DNA of 14,236 nucleotides, from NCBI GenBank assembly GCA_014381795.1, contig JACNKY010000242.1:1-14236 (forward strand), in the 5' to 3' direction. Positions within the stretch are counted from its first letter, which is position 1, and each line of letters starts with the position of its first letter. Below the pieces are notes generated by a model. That model ran no database searches. It saw only the letters and a list, made by a program, of their open reading frames with translations, and had not been told where the DNA came from. The position numbers and the translations under genes were made by a program. Source of the stretch: Pseudomonadota bacterium. Lineage in GTDB: Bacteria; SAR324; NAC60-12. Below, piece after piece: positions 8,201 to 14,211 of this stretch.

Positions 8201-8817
8201 TCCTGCTCGGAGAGTGCTCCAAGCACATCTGTTACACGGAGCAGATTTTGTGTCGTTTCCTCCAGCCGCTTTTCAGCTGTTTCACGTTTGAAACGAAACT
8301 TAACAATACCTGCCGCATCGTCAATTAATGTTCGTCTTTCAATCGGTTTTGAACTAACAATTTCACCGACACGTCCCTGTTCTATAATTGAGTATCCTGT
8401 ACCGCCAACTCCTGTATCCATGAAAAGTTCACGCACATCTTTTAAACGCACCGGAGTTTTGTTGATCATGTAAACGCTTTCTCCCGAACGGTAAAGTCGG
8501 CGCGTTACAGCAATCTCAGTGTAATCTGCATATTGGCGAAGAGTATCGCCTTTGGGATTAGAAAACGTCAGGGAGACTTCCGCCATTCCGGAAGGTTTGT
8601 GGTAGGAGCTGCCGGCAAAAATTACATCCTCCATGCTGCTGCCGCGTAGGTGTTTTACACGCTGTTCACCAAGTACCCAGCGAATTGCGTCAACAACATT
8701 GCTTTTACCACAACCGTTTGGACCAACAACAATCGTAATCCCGTTTTGTTTAAACTGCAGATTAACAGGATGGCAAAATGATTTGAATCCTGAAACTTTT
8801 ATGTTTTTGATTCGCAC
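5239..8817 (-). CDS. smc: Chromosome segregation protein SMC
   Basis: This 1192-residue protein is a full-length bacterial SMC, close to the usual length of about 1,190. SMC dimers with ScpA/ScpB form the condensin-like loop-extruding complex that compacts and separates sister chromosomes. The N-terminal ATPase half has Walker A GPNGCGKS at 32-39 and a Q-loop around Gln147 (YSIIEQGRVGEIV). Long Gln/Glu-rich coiled coils run at about 175-500 and 685-1030 around a hinge at about 505-680. The C-terminal half has the ABC signature LLSGGEKAL at 1094-1102 and Walker B FCFLDEVDAPLDD at about 1119-1131. The start is GTG at 8817: an in-frame stop lies at 8833-8835 and no other start fits. There is no Shine-Dalgarno. 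The hinge is diverged (see findings). No scpA or scpB is adjacent. Confidence 0.98.
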   Translation of the reverse strand: MRIKNIKVSGFKSFCHPVNLQFKQNGITIVVGPNGCGKSNVVDAIRWVLGEQRVKHLRGSSMEDVIFAGSSYHKPSGMAEVSLTFSNPKGDTLRQYADYTEIAVTRRLYRSGESVYMINKTPVRLKDVRELFMDTGVGGTGYSIIEQGRVGEIVSSKPIERRTLIDDAAGIVKFRFKRETAEKRLEETTQNLLRVTDVLGALSEQEDGLKEHVEKAQKYLDLQQHCGLLERQHLSLSLHQATINEDNAQELVQRHQQQQEDLQIEKSVVETEMERLKLEQVQRGTQVGERREQLFQKEQKIQEAENQRELEKQNLQNVSEQQQIQETELVELQQRLTEREQERVLIESRLKELAERLGELQAKLVNIEELRTKENSSLQQASEDASALQKRLLTVHTELTNQTNQKNFLDERLENMTERQQRLQDQEQSHRNLLQEATLQVSDGEERLESIRLQKGEFSAKLADLGSRLASQHTQLTATESELEDLRYQHSTAQSRIESLHQIQTQYEGFSDSVKIFMQLMQENQETKKKLGVLGLLADYISVSEKILTAVSPVMAEVLDWVVIERAADFPELEKFSKEHELGQLKFVALDRPSSVPQEITKKGTPLPEILEFKAPLKEWGEKFFSRFTLLKDEIDFWNEYGNNQPAAPHEWLSSSGLRLTNYNVSIGKVQSGSLGFLQRQQQIVDVEKYAEDLNKKLTKLEGEQETLRIKYKTLKQEQETCEEETRKLEFELLSCNKELEHHQLEERRTQQTVSQIAQDSATILSEMETSRQKENTATSSIKTLEVERSELEEKTKEVQERILEQQSRADASAEELLTHRVSLTEITEQQKSTEETAERLRRESTETGLRLKQLEASRSEAGLRLEQSRKRITEIDESFVGMLESRTILKLEMEDEILLHEQKSEEQTLLTQKLQERQGLLENSVSVSHQESIKLTEFRIQREQLENQITEITDKSPEDILAEMDVETADLKKMGQELRGLKVRLNTMGAVNLSAPEEYAVLTERIEFLKSQSDDLQKALDDLKETIKDINIESRRRFREMYELINENFKKVFSTLFEGGEAKLVLTESEDLLSAGVDIVAQPPGKKLQNINLLSGGEKALTAISLIFAIFLVKPSPFCFLDEVDAPLDDVNVVRFNRLITSLSYDSQFILITHNKKTMEIGDLLYGVTMEEPGISKTVSVEFNEASRLIA

Positions 8818-8842
8818 AATTTTTTTACAACATTAACTTGAT

Positions 8843-8860
8843 ATTTGTTTTAAAACAAAT
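8843..8860. repeat. 18-bp perfect palindrome upstream of smc
   Basis: ATTTGTTTTAAAACAAAT is its own reverse complement. It lies 26 bases ahead of the smc GTG, in the 104-bp spacer after the metallopeptidase gene. The position suits an operator or promoter element for smc. On the minus strand TTGTTT inside it could act as a -35 box, with a weak TAATGT 17 bases on. It is AT-rich, so chance is not excluded. Confidence 0.5.
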
Positions 8861-8921
8861 TCGCGTACATTATTTTTTGAGCTGCATGATCTAGCAGGCT
8901 TGGATGCTATTTGCCCTGCAA

Positions 8922-9740
8922 TTATGACGGAATTACTAAACTGTGCAGCTCTTTACGACAAAGTCTCCAGTCAGGATAGAACTGATCCATCAAGGCTTTG
9001 AATCTACTATTGTGACTGGCCTCAAGCAGATGTACCAATTCATGGACAACAATATATTCCAGACATTCAGGGGACCTTTTTGCCAACTCAAGATTAAAAC
9101 GAACTCTACGTGTTTTAGGTGTGCAACTCCCCCAGCGGGTTTTCATACTGCGAATGTGAAAACTTGCTACAGAAACGTTTAAAATATTTTCCCATTTATT
9201 TATCAACGGCGGGATCAGCCGCATTAACTCTCCGTGGTACCACTCATTTAAGACTGAACGCCTTTTTTCAGTCCCGGCATCCGGAGGCAGGTTAAGTATA
9301 ATTTGCTGATCGACCAAATCCGCAGAATGAAAGTTGTTGTTTGCTATTATTTTTAAGGGATAGGCCTTACCGCTGAAGTAATGATTTTCATTTTCCAGAA
9401 AGCGCTCCTGCAAAGGACGTATCTGATTGTGCATCCTTTTGCGCTGCTTCCGGATCCATGCCAGTTTCGAAAGTGCAAATTTACTGATTTTTTCCTGACT
9501 CACATGTAATGGTGCAGATATTTTGACTTTTCCGTCAGGAGGACAAATCCGTAAATTTAGATTCTTGATTTTTTTCTGTATAACTTCTGCATCAATATCA
9601 TCAAGTTTTAAGGTAAATTTCATGCTTTTTTGAGTGTTTTTCCGGACAGCACTTTTTTCAGTCCGGAATGAGTCCAGTTTTATGCTTTCCAACAATGTTG
9701 CGAGATTTGCTTTTTTGAGCGAAAAATTTTTGAACGGCAT
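8922..9740 (-). CDS. YgjP-like zinc metallopeptidase (DUF45 / M48-related)
   Basis: This 272-residue protein matches the YgjP/DUF45 family of small zinc metallopeptidases related to SprT and WLM proteins. The zinc motif HELVH is at 233-237 within YIVVHELVHLLEASHNSRF, and His243 is a likely third ligand. The family's RWGSC motif is at 202-206, and the beta-rich N-terminal part with RICPPDGKVKISAP is at 64-77. The C-terminal PDWRLCRKEL (256-265) is also typical. No signal peptide or membrane segment is seen, so it is probably cytoplasmic. The substrate is unknown for most members. Usual members are about 230-240 residues, so the first 39 residues may be extra: a second ATG at 9623 would give 233 residues. 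Neither start has a good Shine-Dalgarno; the longer frame is given here. It sits between ssb and smc. Confidence 0.88.
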   Translation of the reverse strand: MPFKNFSLKKANLATLLESIKLDSFRTEKSAVRKNTQKSMKFTLKLDDIDAEVIQKKIKNLNLRICPPDGKVKISAPLHVSQEKISKFALSKLAWIRKQRKRMHNQIRPLQERFLENENHYFSGKAYPLKIIANNNFHSADLVDQQIILNLPPDAGTEKRRSVLNEWYHGELMRLIPPLINKWENILNVSVASFHIRSMKTRWGSCTPKTRRVRFNLELAKRSPECLEYIVVHELVHLLEASHNSRFKALMDQFYPDWRLCRKELHSLVIPS

Positions 9741-9785
9741 AACTGCGGATCTTTTTACAGATTTTTTTCTTGCTCGTAGGGACTT

Positions 9786-9818
9786 TGCGAGGTCGACATT
9801 ATTTATACCGACCTCGCA
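9786..9818. repeat. Strong GC-rich inverted repeat between ssb and the metallopeptidase gene
   Basis: TGCGAGGTCG and CGACCTCGCA form a perfect 10-bp stem around a 13-base AT-rich loop. It lies in the 189-bp spacer (9741-9929), 46 bases before the metallopeptidase ATG. The stem is much richer in GC than its surroundings. No T-run follows on the minus strand, so it is not a classic terminator. It may be a processing or attenuation hairpin, or a binding site. A second, weaker 6-bp stem (GCTGAG/CTCAGC) lies nearer ssb at about 9886-9908. Confidence 0.6.
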
Positions 9819-9929
9819 TTACTTAGGCGAGTTAAAGGGCCTTAATTATTTCAAATGCGTGAGCCTCTTTCTGTATTTTTTTCCGGCTGAGGCTGAATTT
9901 GTCTCAGCAAGCAGGCCCCTCTTTTTACT

Positions 9930-10397
9930 TTAAAAAGGGATATCATCTTTAATATAATCATCTCCCTGCGGAGCTGCGTTTGATTCAACAGGAGCAGTTG
10001 GAGCAGGGTTTGATTGTGGAGCAGCAGGTGCTGTTGAATATTCTGTGTTAGTGCCGCTGTCAGACATTTTAGCATCAAGAAACTGCATAGTTGTGACTAC
10101 AACTTCTGTTTTGTAATGCTTCTGCCCCTGTTGATCTTCCCAGTCTCTTGTCTGCATACGTCCTTCAACATAGACCTGTGAACCTTTCTTCAAATAAGAC
10201 TGTGCGAGGTCAGCAAGTTTCCCCCATAACACAAGACTATGCCATTCAGTACGTTCCTGTTTCCCACCTTGTTTATCAGTCCAGTAATCATTTGTTGCAA
10301 TGGTCACATTCGCTACTGCACTGCCGGACTGAGTATAACGGATTTCGGGGTCCTGCCCCAATCTCCCTATTAACATAACTTTATTAAGGTTTGCCAT
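9930..10397 (-). CDS. ssb: Single-stranded DNA-binding protein
   Basis: This 155-residue protein is a typical bacterial SSB, which coats single-stranded DNA during replication, recombination and repair. The OB-fold spans about residues 1-110, opening with [17 protein letters not shown] (5-21), and contains the DNA-stacking tryptophans Trp39, Trp52, Trp58 and Trp86. A flexible linker rich in Ala, Pro, Asn and Ser follows. The acidic tip DDIPF at 151-155 is the docking site for partner proteins. It lies 39 bases after ruvA on the same strand, so co-transcription with yebC-ruvC-ruvA is likely. The short gap also contains TTGCGT and TATAAC separated by 19 bases, a weak candidate for a separate promoter. 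Confidence 0.98.
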   Translation of the reverse strand: MANLNKVMLIGRLGQDPEIRYTQSGSAVANVTIATNDYWTDKQGGKQERTEWHSLVLWGKLADLAQSYLKKGSQVYVEGRMQTRDWEDQQGQKHYKTEVVVTTMQFLDAKMSDSGTNTEYSTAPAAPQSNPAPTAPVESNAAPQGDDYIKDDIPF

Positions 10398-10400
10398 TTT

Positions 10401-10406
10401 TCTCCT
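10401..10406 (-). promoter_or_regulatory. Strong Shine-Dalgarno of ssb
   Basis: AGGAGA on the minus strand ends three bases before the ssb ATG at 10397. It is the clearest ribosome binding site in the window; most other genes here have weak or no match, which suggests ssb is translated at a high rate. Confidence 0.7.
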
Positions 10407-10436
10407 GTTTCTTAGTTATAGATATTATCTTCTGTT

Positions 10437-11054
10437 CTAACGCAATGGAGTCAATAATGAAAGTGCTTTTTTCAGTCTAAGCTCAAAAGGCTCTTCTAAA
10501 CTGCCGGATTCACGAAGAACAGCGAGGATTTCTTTTTCCGAATATCCAAGGTTTTTCAAAGCAGAAAAAACCGTATCAACTTCCTTTGACGTTGTAGTAC
10601 CTCCTGTTTCAGAACCTGTCTCAAGTCCACTTTCAAAGCTCAATATTGGATGACGTTTCAATTGATCCTTTAAATCAAGACACAACTTTGCCGCAGTTTT
10701 TTTGCCTATTCCAGGAACCTGACTGAAACTGTCTGCATTCCCCTGATGGACTGCGTTCACGAGTTGTCTTGGAGAAAGCACTGAAATCACAGCCAATCCC
10801 AACTTTGGACCAACACCGGAAGTTTTGATCAGCATTGTAAACAACTCTTTTTCATCTAAACTCAGAAAACCGTACAAGGACAAATCATCCTCCCTGACAT
10901 TTGTATAAACATGCAAGGTCAGGAATTCTTCCGGAGAAACCTTAACAGAAAGGTGCTTTGAAACGTGAACCGCATAACCTACACCACCTGATGTTTTGAG
11001 AACAATTAAATTGTCTTCGGAACGTAGTACATGTCCTTCAAGGTAGGCTATCAT
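10437..11054 (-). CDS. ruvA: Holliday junction DNA helicase subunit RuvA
   Basis: This 205-residue protein is full-length RuvA, which binds four-way Holliday junctions as a tetramer and loads the RuvB motor for branch migration. Domain I (about 1-62) is the OB-like part ending in the acidic pin REDD at 54-57. Domain II has two helix-hairpin-helix motifs, SGVGPK at 79-84 and PGIGKK at 114-119. A Ser/Thr/Gly-rich linker at about 142-156 leads to domain III (about 157-205), the RuvB-contacting helices. It starts 44 bases after the ruvC stop, with no evident Shine-Dalgarno. In many bacteria ruvB follows; here ssb takes that place. Confidence 0.97.
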   Translation of the reverse strand: MIAYLEGHVLRSEDNLIVLKTSGGVGYAVHVSKHLSVKVSPEEFLTLHVYTNVREDDLSLYGFLSLDEKELFTMLIKTSGVGPKLGLAVISVLSPRQLVNAVHQGNADSFSQVPGIGKKTAAKLCLDLKDQLKRHPILSFESGLETGSETGGTTTSKEVDTVFSALKNLGYSEKEILAVLRESGSLEEPFELRLKKALSLLTPLR

Positions 11055-11098
11055 GAGAGAAGTTGCATAATGTGGTTTCCGTTCAGGCTGCTTTCAGT

Positions 11099-11596
11099 TT
11101 AAAGCAACTGATTTTTGGAAAGCCCTAAATGCGCATGAGTGATCGCAACTGCAAGTGCGTCAGCCTCATCTTCCTGAAGACTATTTTGCAAATTTAACAG
11201 AATCTTGACCATGTGCTGGACTTGATTTTTATCGGCTCTTCCTGCACCTACCACTGTTTGTTTGACTTTCAGGGCTTGATATTCGTGAACAACTAGCTGA
11301 CGTTCAGAAAATTTAAGTAGAATAACACCGCGGGCATGTCCTAAAGTAAGAGCGGACTGGGCATTTTTGGCAAAAAAGATCTTTTCGACTGCACCGCAAT
11401 CTGGCTTGAATTCCTCAATCAGTTTTTCCAGTTCAGTGGAAAGCTGATGTAAACGCACAGCAAGTGATTCTTTTACATTAAGTTTGATACATCCACTCGC
11501 TAAATGGCGCGTGCGGTTACCAGAATGTTCAATCAATCCGTAACCTGTTTTTCTGCTTCCTGGATCTATACCTAAAATACTAAGAGAATCAACCAA
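11099..11596 (-). CDS. ruvC: Crossover junction endodeoxyribonuclease RuvC
   Basis: RuvC is the dimeric, magnesium-dependent nuclease that cuts Holliday junctions symmetrically, completing recombination begun by RuvAB. The start chosen is TTG at 11596, giving 165 residues, the normal family length, and an 8-base overlap with the end of yebC. On this numbering the four acidic catalytic residues are Asp11 (ILGIDPGSRKTGYG), Glu71 (VEKIFF), and Asp143 and Asp146 (EDEADALAVA). Their spacing matches E. coli RuvC almost exactly. VGAGRADKNQV (116-126) is also conserved. A GTG at 11641 with a GAGG four to twelve bases upstream would add 15 residues, read from inside yebC, giving 180; that extension has no counterpart I know of in the family. 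Either start is non-ATG and probably translationally coupled to yebC. Confidence 0.96.
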   Translation of the reverse strand: MVDSLSILGIDPGSRKTGYGLIEHSGNRTRHLASGCIKLNVKESLAVRLHQLSTELEKLIEEFKPDCGAVEKIFFAKNAQSALTLGHARGVILLKFSERQLVVHEYQALKVKQTVVGAGRADKNQVQHMVKILLNLQNSLQEDEADALAVAITHAHLGLSKNQLL

Positions 11597-12341
11597 GTTC
11601 CGCCATAACGTTTTCGCTGATGTCAAAATTGGAATGAACACTGTTTACATCCTCGTCATCTTCAAGGATATCAATCAGTTTTATTACTTGTTCTGCTTTT
11701 TTAGCGTCATCAATTTCAACACGGTTTTGCGGATTCCAGATCACTTCCGCACCCAGCATAGCAACATCCTTTTCTTCAAGGTAGGAACGAACATGATCAA
11801 ATTCAGCAGGCGAAGTTATGATTTGATATGCTTCTGGATTTTCGTTGTTGATATCTTCAGCGCCTGCTTCAAGGATTAATTCAGTTAGCAAATCTTCTTC
11901 GATCACTGTCTTGTCGATCATGATTGAACCAATCCTGTCAAACATATATTGAACAGAATTCGCTGAACCTAAATCACCGTTGCATTTATTAAAAGCATGC
12001 CTTACCGATGCAATGGTCCGGTTTCGATTGTCAGTCATTACTTCAACAATTATCGCAACATTGTGGGGGCCATAACCTTCGTAAATAATTTCTTCATAAA
12101 TTGTGCCGTCCAGTTCACCAGCACCTTTTTTGATAGCACGGTCGATATTGTCTTTAGGCATACTCTGACTTTTTGCATTTGCTACCGCAGTCCTTAAACG
12201 TGGATTTGCATCTAGTTCACTGCCTCCCATCCTTGCCGCAATGGTGAGCTCTTTAATCAGTTTTGTAAATGCTTTTCCTCGCTTTGCATCCTGAGCTGCT
12301 TTGCGATGCTTGATTGTACTCCATTTACTGTGTCCAGACAT
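11589..12341 (-). CDS. yebC: YebC/PmpR family translation or transcription factor
   Basis: This 250-residue protein is a clear YebC family member. It begins with the hallmark MSGHSKWSTIKHRKAAQDAKRG, and has NPRLRTAVANAK (46-57), MPKDNIDRAIKK (61-72) and YEGYGP (87-92). Some members have been described as DNA-binding regulators; more recent work links YebC-type proteins to ribosome function on difficult peptide sequences. Which applies here cannot be told from sequence. The ATG at 12341 is fixed by the conserved N-terminus. It leads the yebC-ruvC-ruvA order found in many bacteria, and its stop overlaps the ruvC start region. Confidence 0.97.
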   Translation of the reverse strand: MSGHSKWSTIKHRKAAQDAKRGKAFTKLIKELTIAARMGGSELDANPRLRTAVANAKSQSMPKDNIDRAIKKGAGELDGTIYEEIIYEGYGPHNVAIIVEVMTDNRNRTIASVRHAFNKCNGDLGSANSVQYMFDRIGSIMIDKTVIEEDLLTELILEAGAEDINNENPEAYQIITSPAEFDHVRSYLEEKDVAMLGAEVIWNPQNRVEIDDAKKAEQVIKLIDILEDDEDVNSVHSNFDISENVMAELG

Positions 12342-12535
12342 AACAATCTTTAGATGAATTTATAATATTTTTTCCAGCTAATGCTGTTGTTATTTTAAAA
12401 TAGAAGAAGTAAACAATATATCTATTTTTTGAATGTGTGTTAAATTGTTTCTAATTTTAAGTTTGTTACCTTTTTTGGAAGTAAAAAACAAATTAGAACA
12501 GTTTTAAAGGCTTAAATGGCACCCTCTAGAATAAT

Positions 12536-12556
12536 TATTTCAAGTGCTTTTGAACT
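12536..12556. repeat. 21-base exact repeat, copy 2 (copy 1 at 832-852)
   Basis: The 21 bases here are identical and in the same orientation to 832-852, inside the left-edge membrane protein gene (codons for SSKALEI, minus strand). Here they overlap the end of the 2H-phosphoesterase relic. Flanking bases differ at once on both sides, so it is not part of a longer repeat. Confidence 0.7.
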
Positions 12557-12740
12557 CATACATATTTTCAAAAGTACATAACACTGGTTTCTGGATCCGA
12601 ATTATTGGAAATTTTTCAAGGAACCTTTCTAGTAATCTAAAATTTATTTTGATCAATTTTTCTATCTCTTCATTTTTCAACTTTCTTAAAATATATGCAA
12701 GTGTGATATGGAAAGTGTATGTATCATGGTTTAATATTAT
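12540..12740 (-). pseudogene. Remnant of a 2H phosphoesterase (DUF1868-like) gene, C-terminal part only
   Basis: A 66-codon frame with no start codon at its head reads, on the minus strand, NHDTYTFHITLAYILRKL followed by a helix and then KPVLCTFENMYEF before a TGA at 12542-12540. The HITLAY element is the second H-x-T motif of the 2H phosphoesterase superfamily, and the Pro-x-x-Cys-x-Phe-x-x-Met-x-x-Phe ending resembles the DUF1868 branch as I remember it. The N-terminal part, including the first H-x-T motif, is missing: a stop (12743-12741) precedes the frame and rimO ends 30 bases upstream. It therefore looks like the surviving 3' end of a deleted gene, not a working one. No ATG, GTG or TTG gives the motif-containing part a start. 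Family assignment is from recognition only. Confidence 0.55.
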
Positions 12741-12770
12741 TTAGAAATAATTTATAATTAGGATATTTTT

Positions 12771-14147
12771 CTACGTGACAATGCGTCCAATTAAATCATA
12801 CGTGTGGGCTTCCGTAATTTCAACATTATTGAAAGTTCCAGGACGTGCATCACCCTCATTGATATAAACCAATCCGTCTACATCAGGTCCTTGAAACTCA
12901 CTACGCCCCTGCAACAGCAAGTCGCTTTCCTGGCTGATTCCGTCCACAAGTACTTTTATCTTATGGCCAATGTAATTATTATTTCTGAGGGTGCTGACTT
13001 TTTGCTGGGCTTCCATCAAGCGCTTGCGGCGTTCATGTTTAAGCGTGTTTGGAACAGGGTCTCCCCATTTTGCTGAACGGATATTATCTTCATGTGAGTA
13101 TGCAAATACACCAACATGCTGAAAATGTCCTGCAGTCACGAATTCAAGCAGTTCCTCGAAATTCTCCTCTGTTTCAGTTGGAAATCCTACAATAAAAGTA
13201 GTACGCCAGGCTGCGTCCGGAAGAGATGTTTTGATTTCATCCATTTTGTTTTCAATTTGCCGACGGTTTATTTTGCGGTTCATTGCTTTCAGAACGTCAT
13301 CGTTGATGTGTTGAAAAGGCATATCAAGGTAACGGCAGAATCTAGAGTCATCTGCAATGACTTCTAGTGTTTCTGCAGTGAAGGTGTTGGGATAACAATA
13401 AAAGAGCCTGATCCAAAAATCACCCTCCAGATCACTGATACTTTTTAAGAGAGTTGCCAGGCCGGTGCTGTTCTTAAAATCCTTCGCATAAGACGAGGTG
13501 TCCTGAGAAATTAAATTGATTTCTTTAACTCCTTTTTCAGTAAGATTGCGGATTTCAGTTACAATTGAATTTACAGTACGGCTGCTGAAATTACCTCTCA
13601 ACGCAGGTATGTTACAGAATGAACACATGTTGGAGCAACCTTCTGCCACCTTCAGGTAAGCATAATGTTGAGGCGTAGTTTGAACTCTCGCCTGTTCTTC
13701 AAACTGCTTGTAATGTGGTTTTTGCTGAAGATTTAATCGTGACTGTCCTGTACCTTCATATATTGAATGGACTAGTTCCGGAATTTGTTCAAATCCGTTT
13801 GAACCGAGTAGACCGTCCAGTTCAGGAATCTGTTTCGCGAGACTGTCTTGATAACGCTGAGTCAAACAACCTGTTGCAACCAGTTTTTCGCAGTTGCCTT
13901 TGCTTTTGAAATCGCTGAGATCTAGAATTCTGTTGATGGATTCTTCACTTGCTTCACTCAGAAACGCACAGGTATTTACAATGATAACTTCAGCAGTTTC
14001 CGGTTCTATCGTCAACTCATAGCCGTGAGTTTGCAGACTCGCCAGCATGATTTCAGAATCAACACGGTTTTTAGCACAACCCAAGGTTTCCAGATAAATT
14101 CGCTTCTTTTCTTGAGAAGACGAGATTGCAGCAGGATTGGACGGCAT
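12771..14147 (-). CDS. rimO: Ribosomal protein S12 methylthiotransferase RimO
   Basis: RimO is a radical-SAM enzyme with two 4Fe-4S clusters that adds a methylthio group to the conserved aspartate of ribosomal protein S12. From the ATG at 14147 the protein has 458 residues; a TTG two codons earlier is in frame but unnecessary. The N-terminal MTTase domain has three cluster cysteines: Cys24 (LETLGCAKNRVDSE), Cys60 (VNTCAFLSEA) and Cys94 (ATGCLTQRY). The radical-SAM motif CSNMCSFC places Cys171, Cys175 and Cys178, and is followed by NIPALRG, which favours RimO over MiaB. FQHINDDVLKAMNR and IVGFPTETEENF are family motifs, and a TRAM domain occupies about the last 65 residues. Its clusters make it a plausible client of the Fe-S carriers in the left operon. 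The gene is followed by the decayed phosphoesterase fragment. Confidence 0.96.
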   Translation of the reverse strand: MPSNPAAISSSQEKKRIYLETLGCAKNRVDSEIMLASLQTHGYELTIEPETAEVIIVNTCAFLSEASEESINRILDLSDFKSKGNCEKLVATGCLTQRYQDSLAKQIPELDGLLGSNGFEQIPELVHSIYEGTGQSRLNLQQKPHYKQFEEQARVQTTPQHYAYLKVAEGCSNMCSFCNIPALRGNFSSRTVNSIVTEIRNLTEKGVKEINLISQDTSSYAKDFKNSTGLATLLKSISDLEGDFWIRLFYCYPNTFTAETLEVIADDSRFCRYLDMPFQHINDDVLKAMNRKINRRQIENKMDEIKTSLPDAAWRTTFIVGFPTETEENFEELLEFVTAGHFQHVGVFAYSHEDNIRSAKWGDPVPNTLKHERRKRLMEAQQKVSTLRNNNYIGHKIKVLVDGISQESDLLLQGRSEFQGPDVDGLVYINEGDARPGTFNNVEITEAHTYDLIGRIVT

Positions 14148-14180
14148 AAGCAATAATTTGTATTTAGGCTGATTGGGAGG

Positions 14181-14211
14181 AAAAAAAGGCTCCTTTGAAT
14201 AAGAAGCCTTT
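14181..14211 (-). terminator. Intrinsic terminator of a gene beyond the right edge
   Basis: On the minus strand AAAGGCTTC and GGAGCCTTT form a 9-bp stem (one G-T pair) with a nine-base loop, and the strand continues as a run of T through 14187-14181. This is a classic rho-independent terminator. It lies upstream of rimO, so it ends a minus-strand gene outside the window and suggests that rimO has its own promoter in 14148-14180, where I see no clear boxes. Confidence 0.8.

Larger units (their letters stand above)
12342..12770. other. 429-bp AT-rich spacer between rimO and yebC
   Basis: The spacer holds a decayed 2H-phosphoesterase fragment at 12540-12740 (listed separately). The remaining part next to yebC (12342-12539) is very AT-rich. 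I see no intact gene, no RNA gene, no convincing promoter and no clear terminator there, although the yebC promoter is likely to lie in it. A 66-codon plus-strand frame at 12544-12744 is the antisense of the fragment. Confidence 0.6.

Noticed and set aside
8882..8920. GCAGG/CCTGC short inverted repeat after the metallopeptidase gene
   Set aside because: The stem is five bases with a loop of about 16 and no T-run, so it is within chance expectation.
12544..12744. 66-codon plus-strand frame in the rimO-yebC spacer
   Set aside because: It is low-complexity, rich in Phe, Ile, Asn and Ser, and exactly antisense to the recognisable phosphoesterase remnant.
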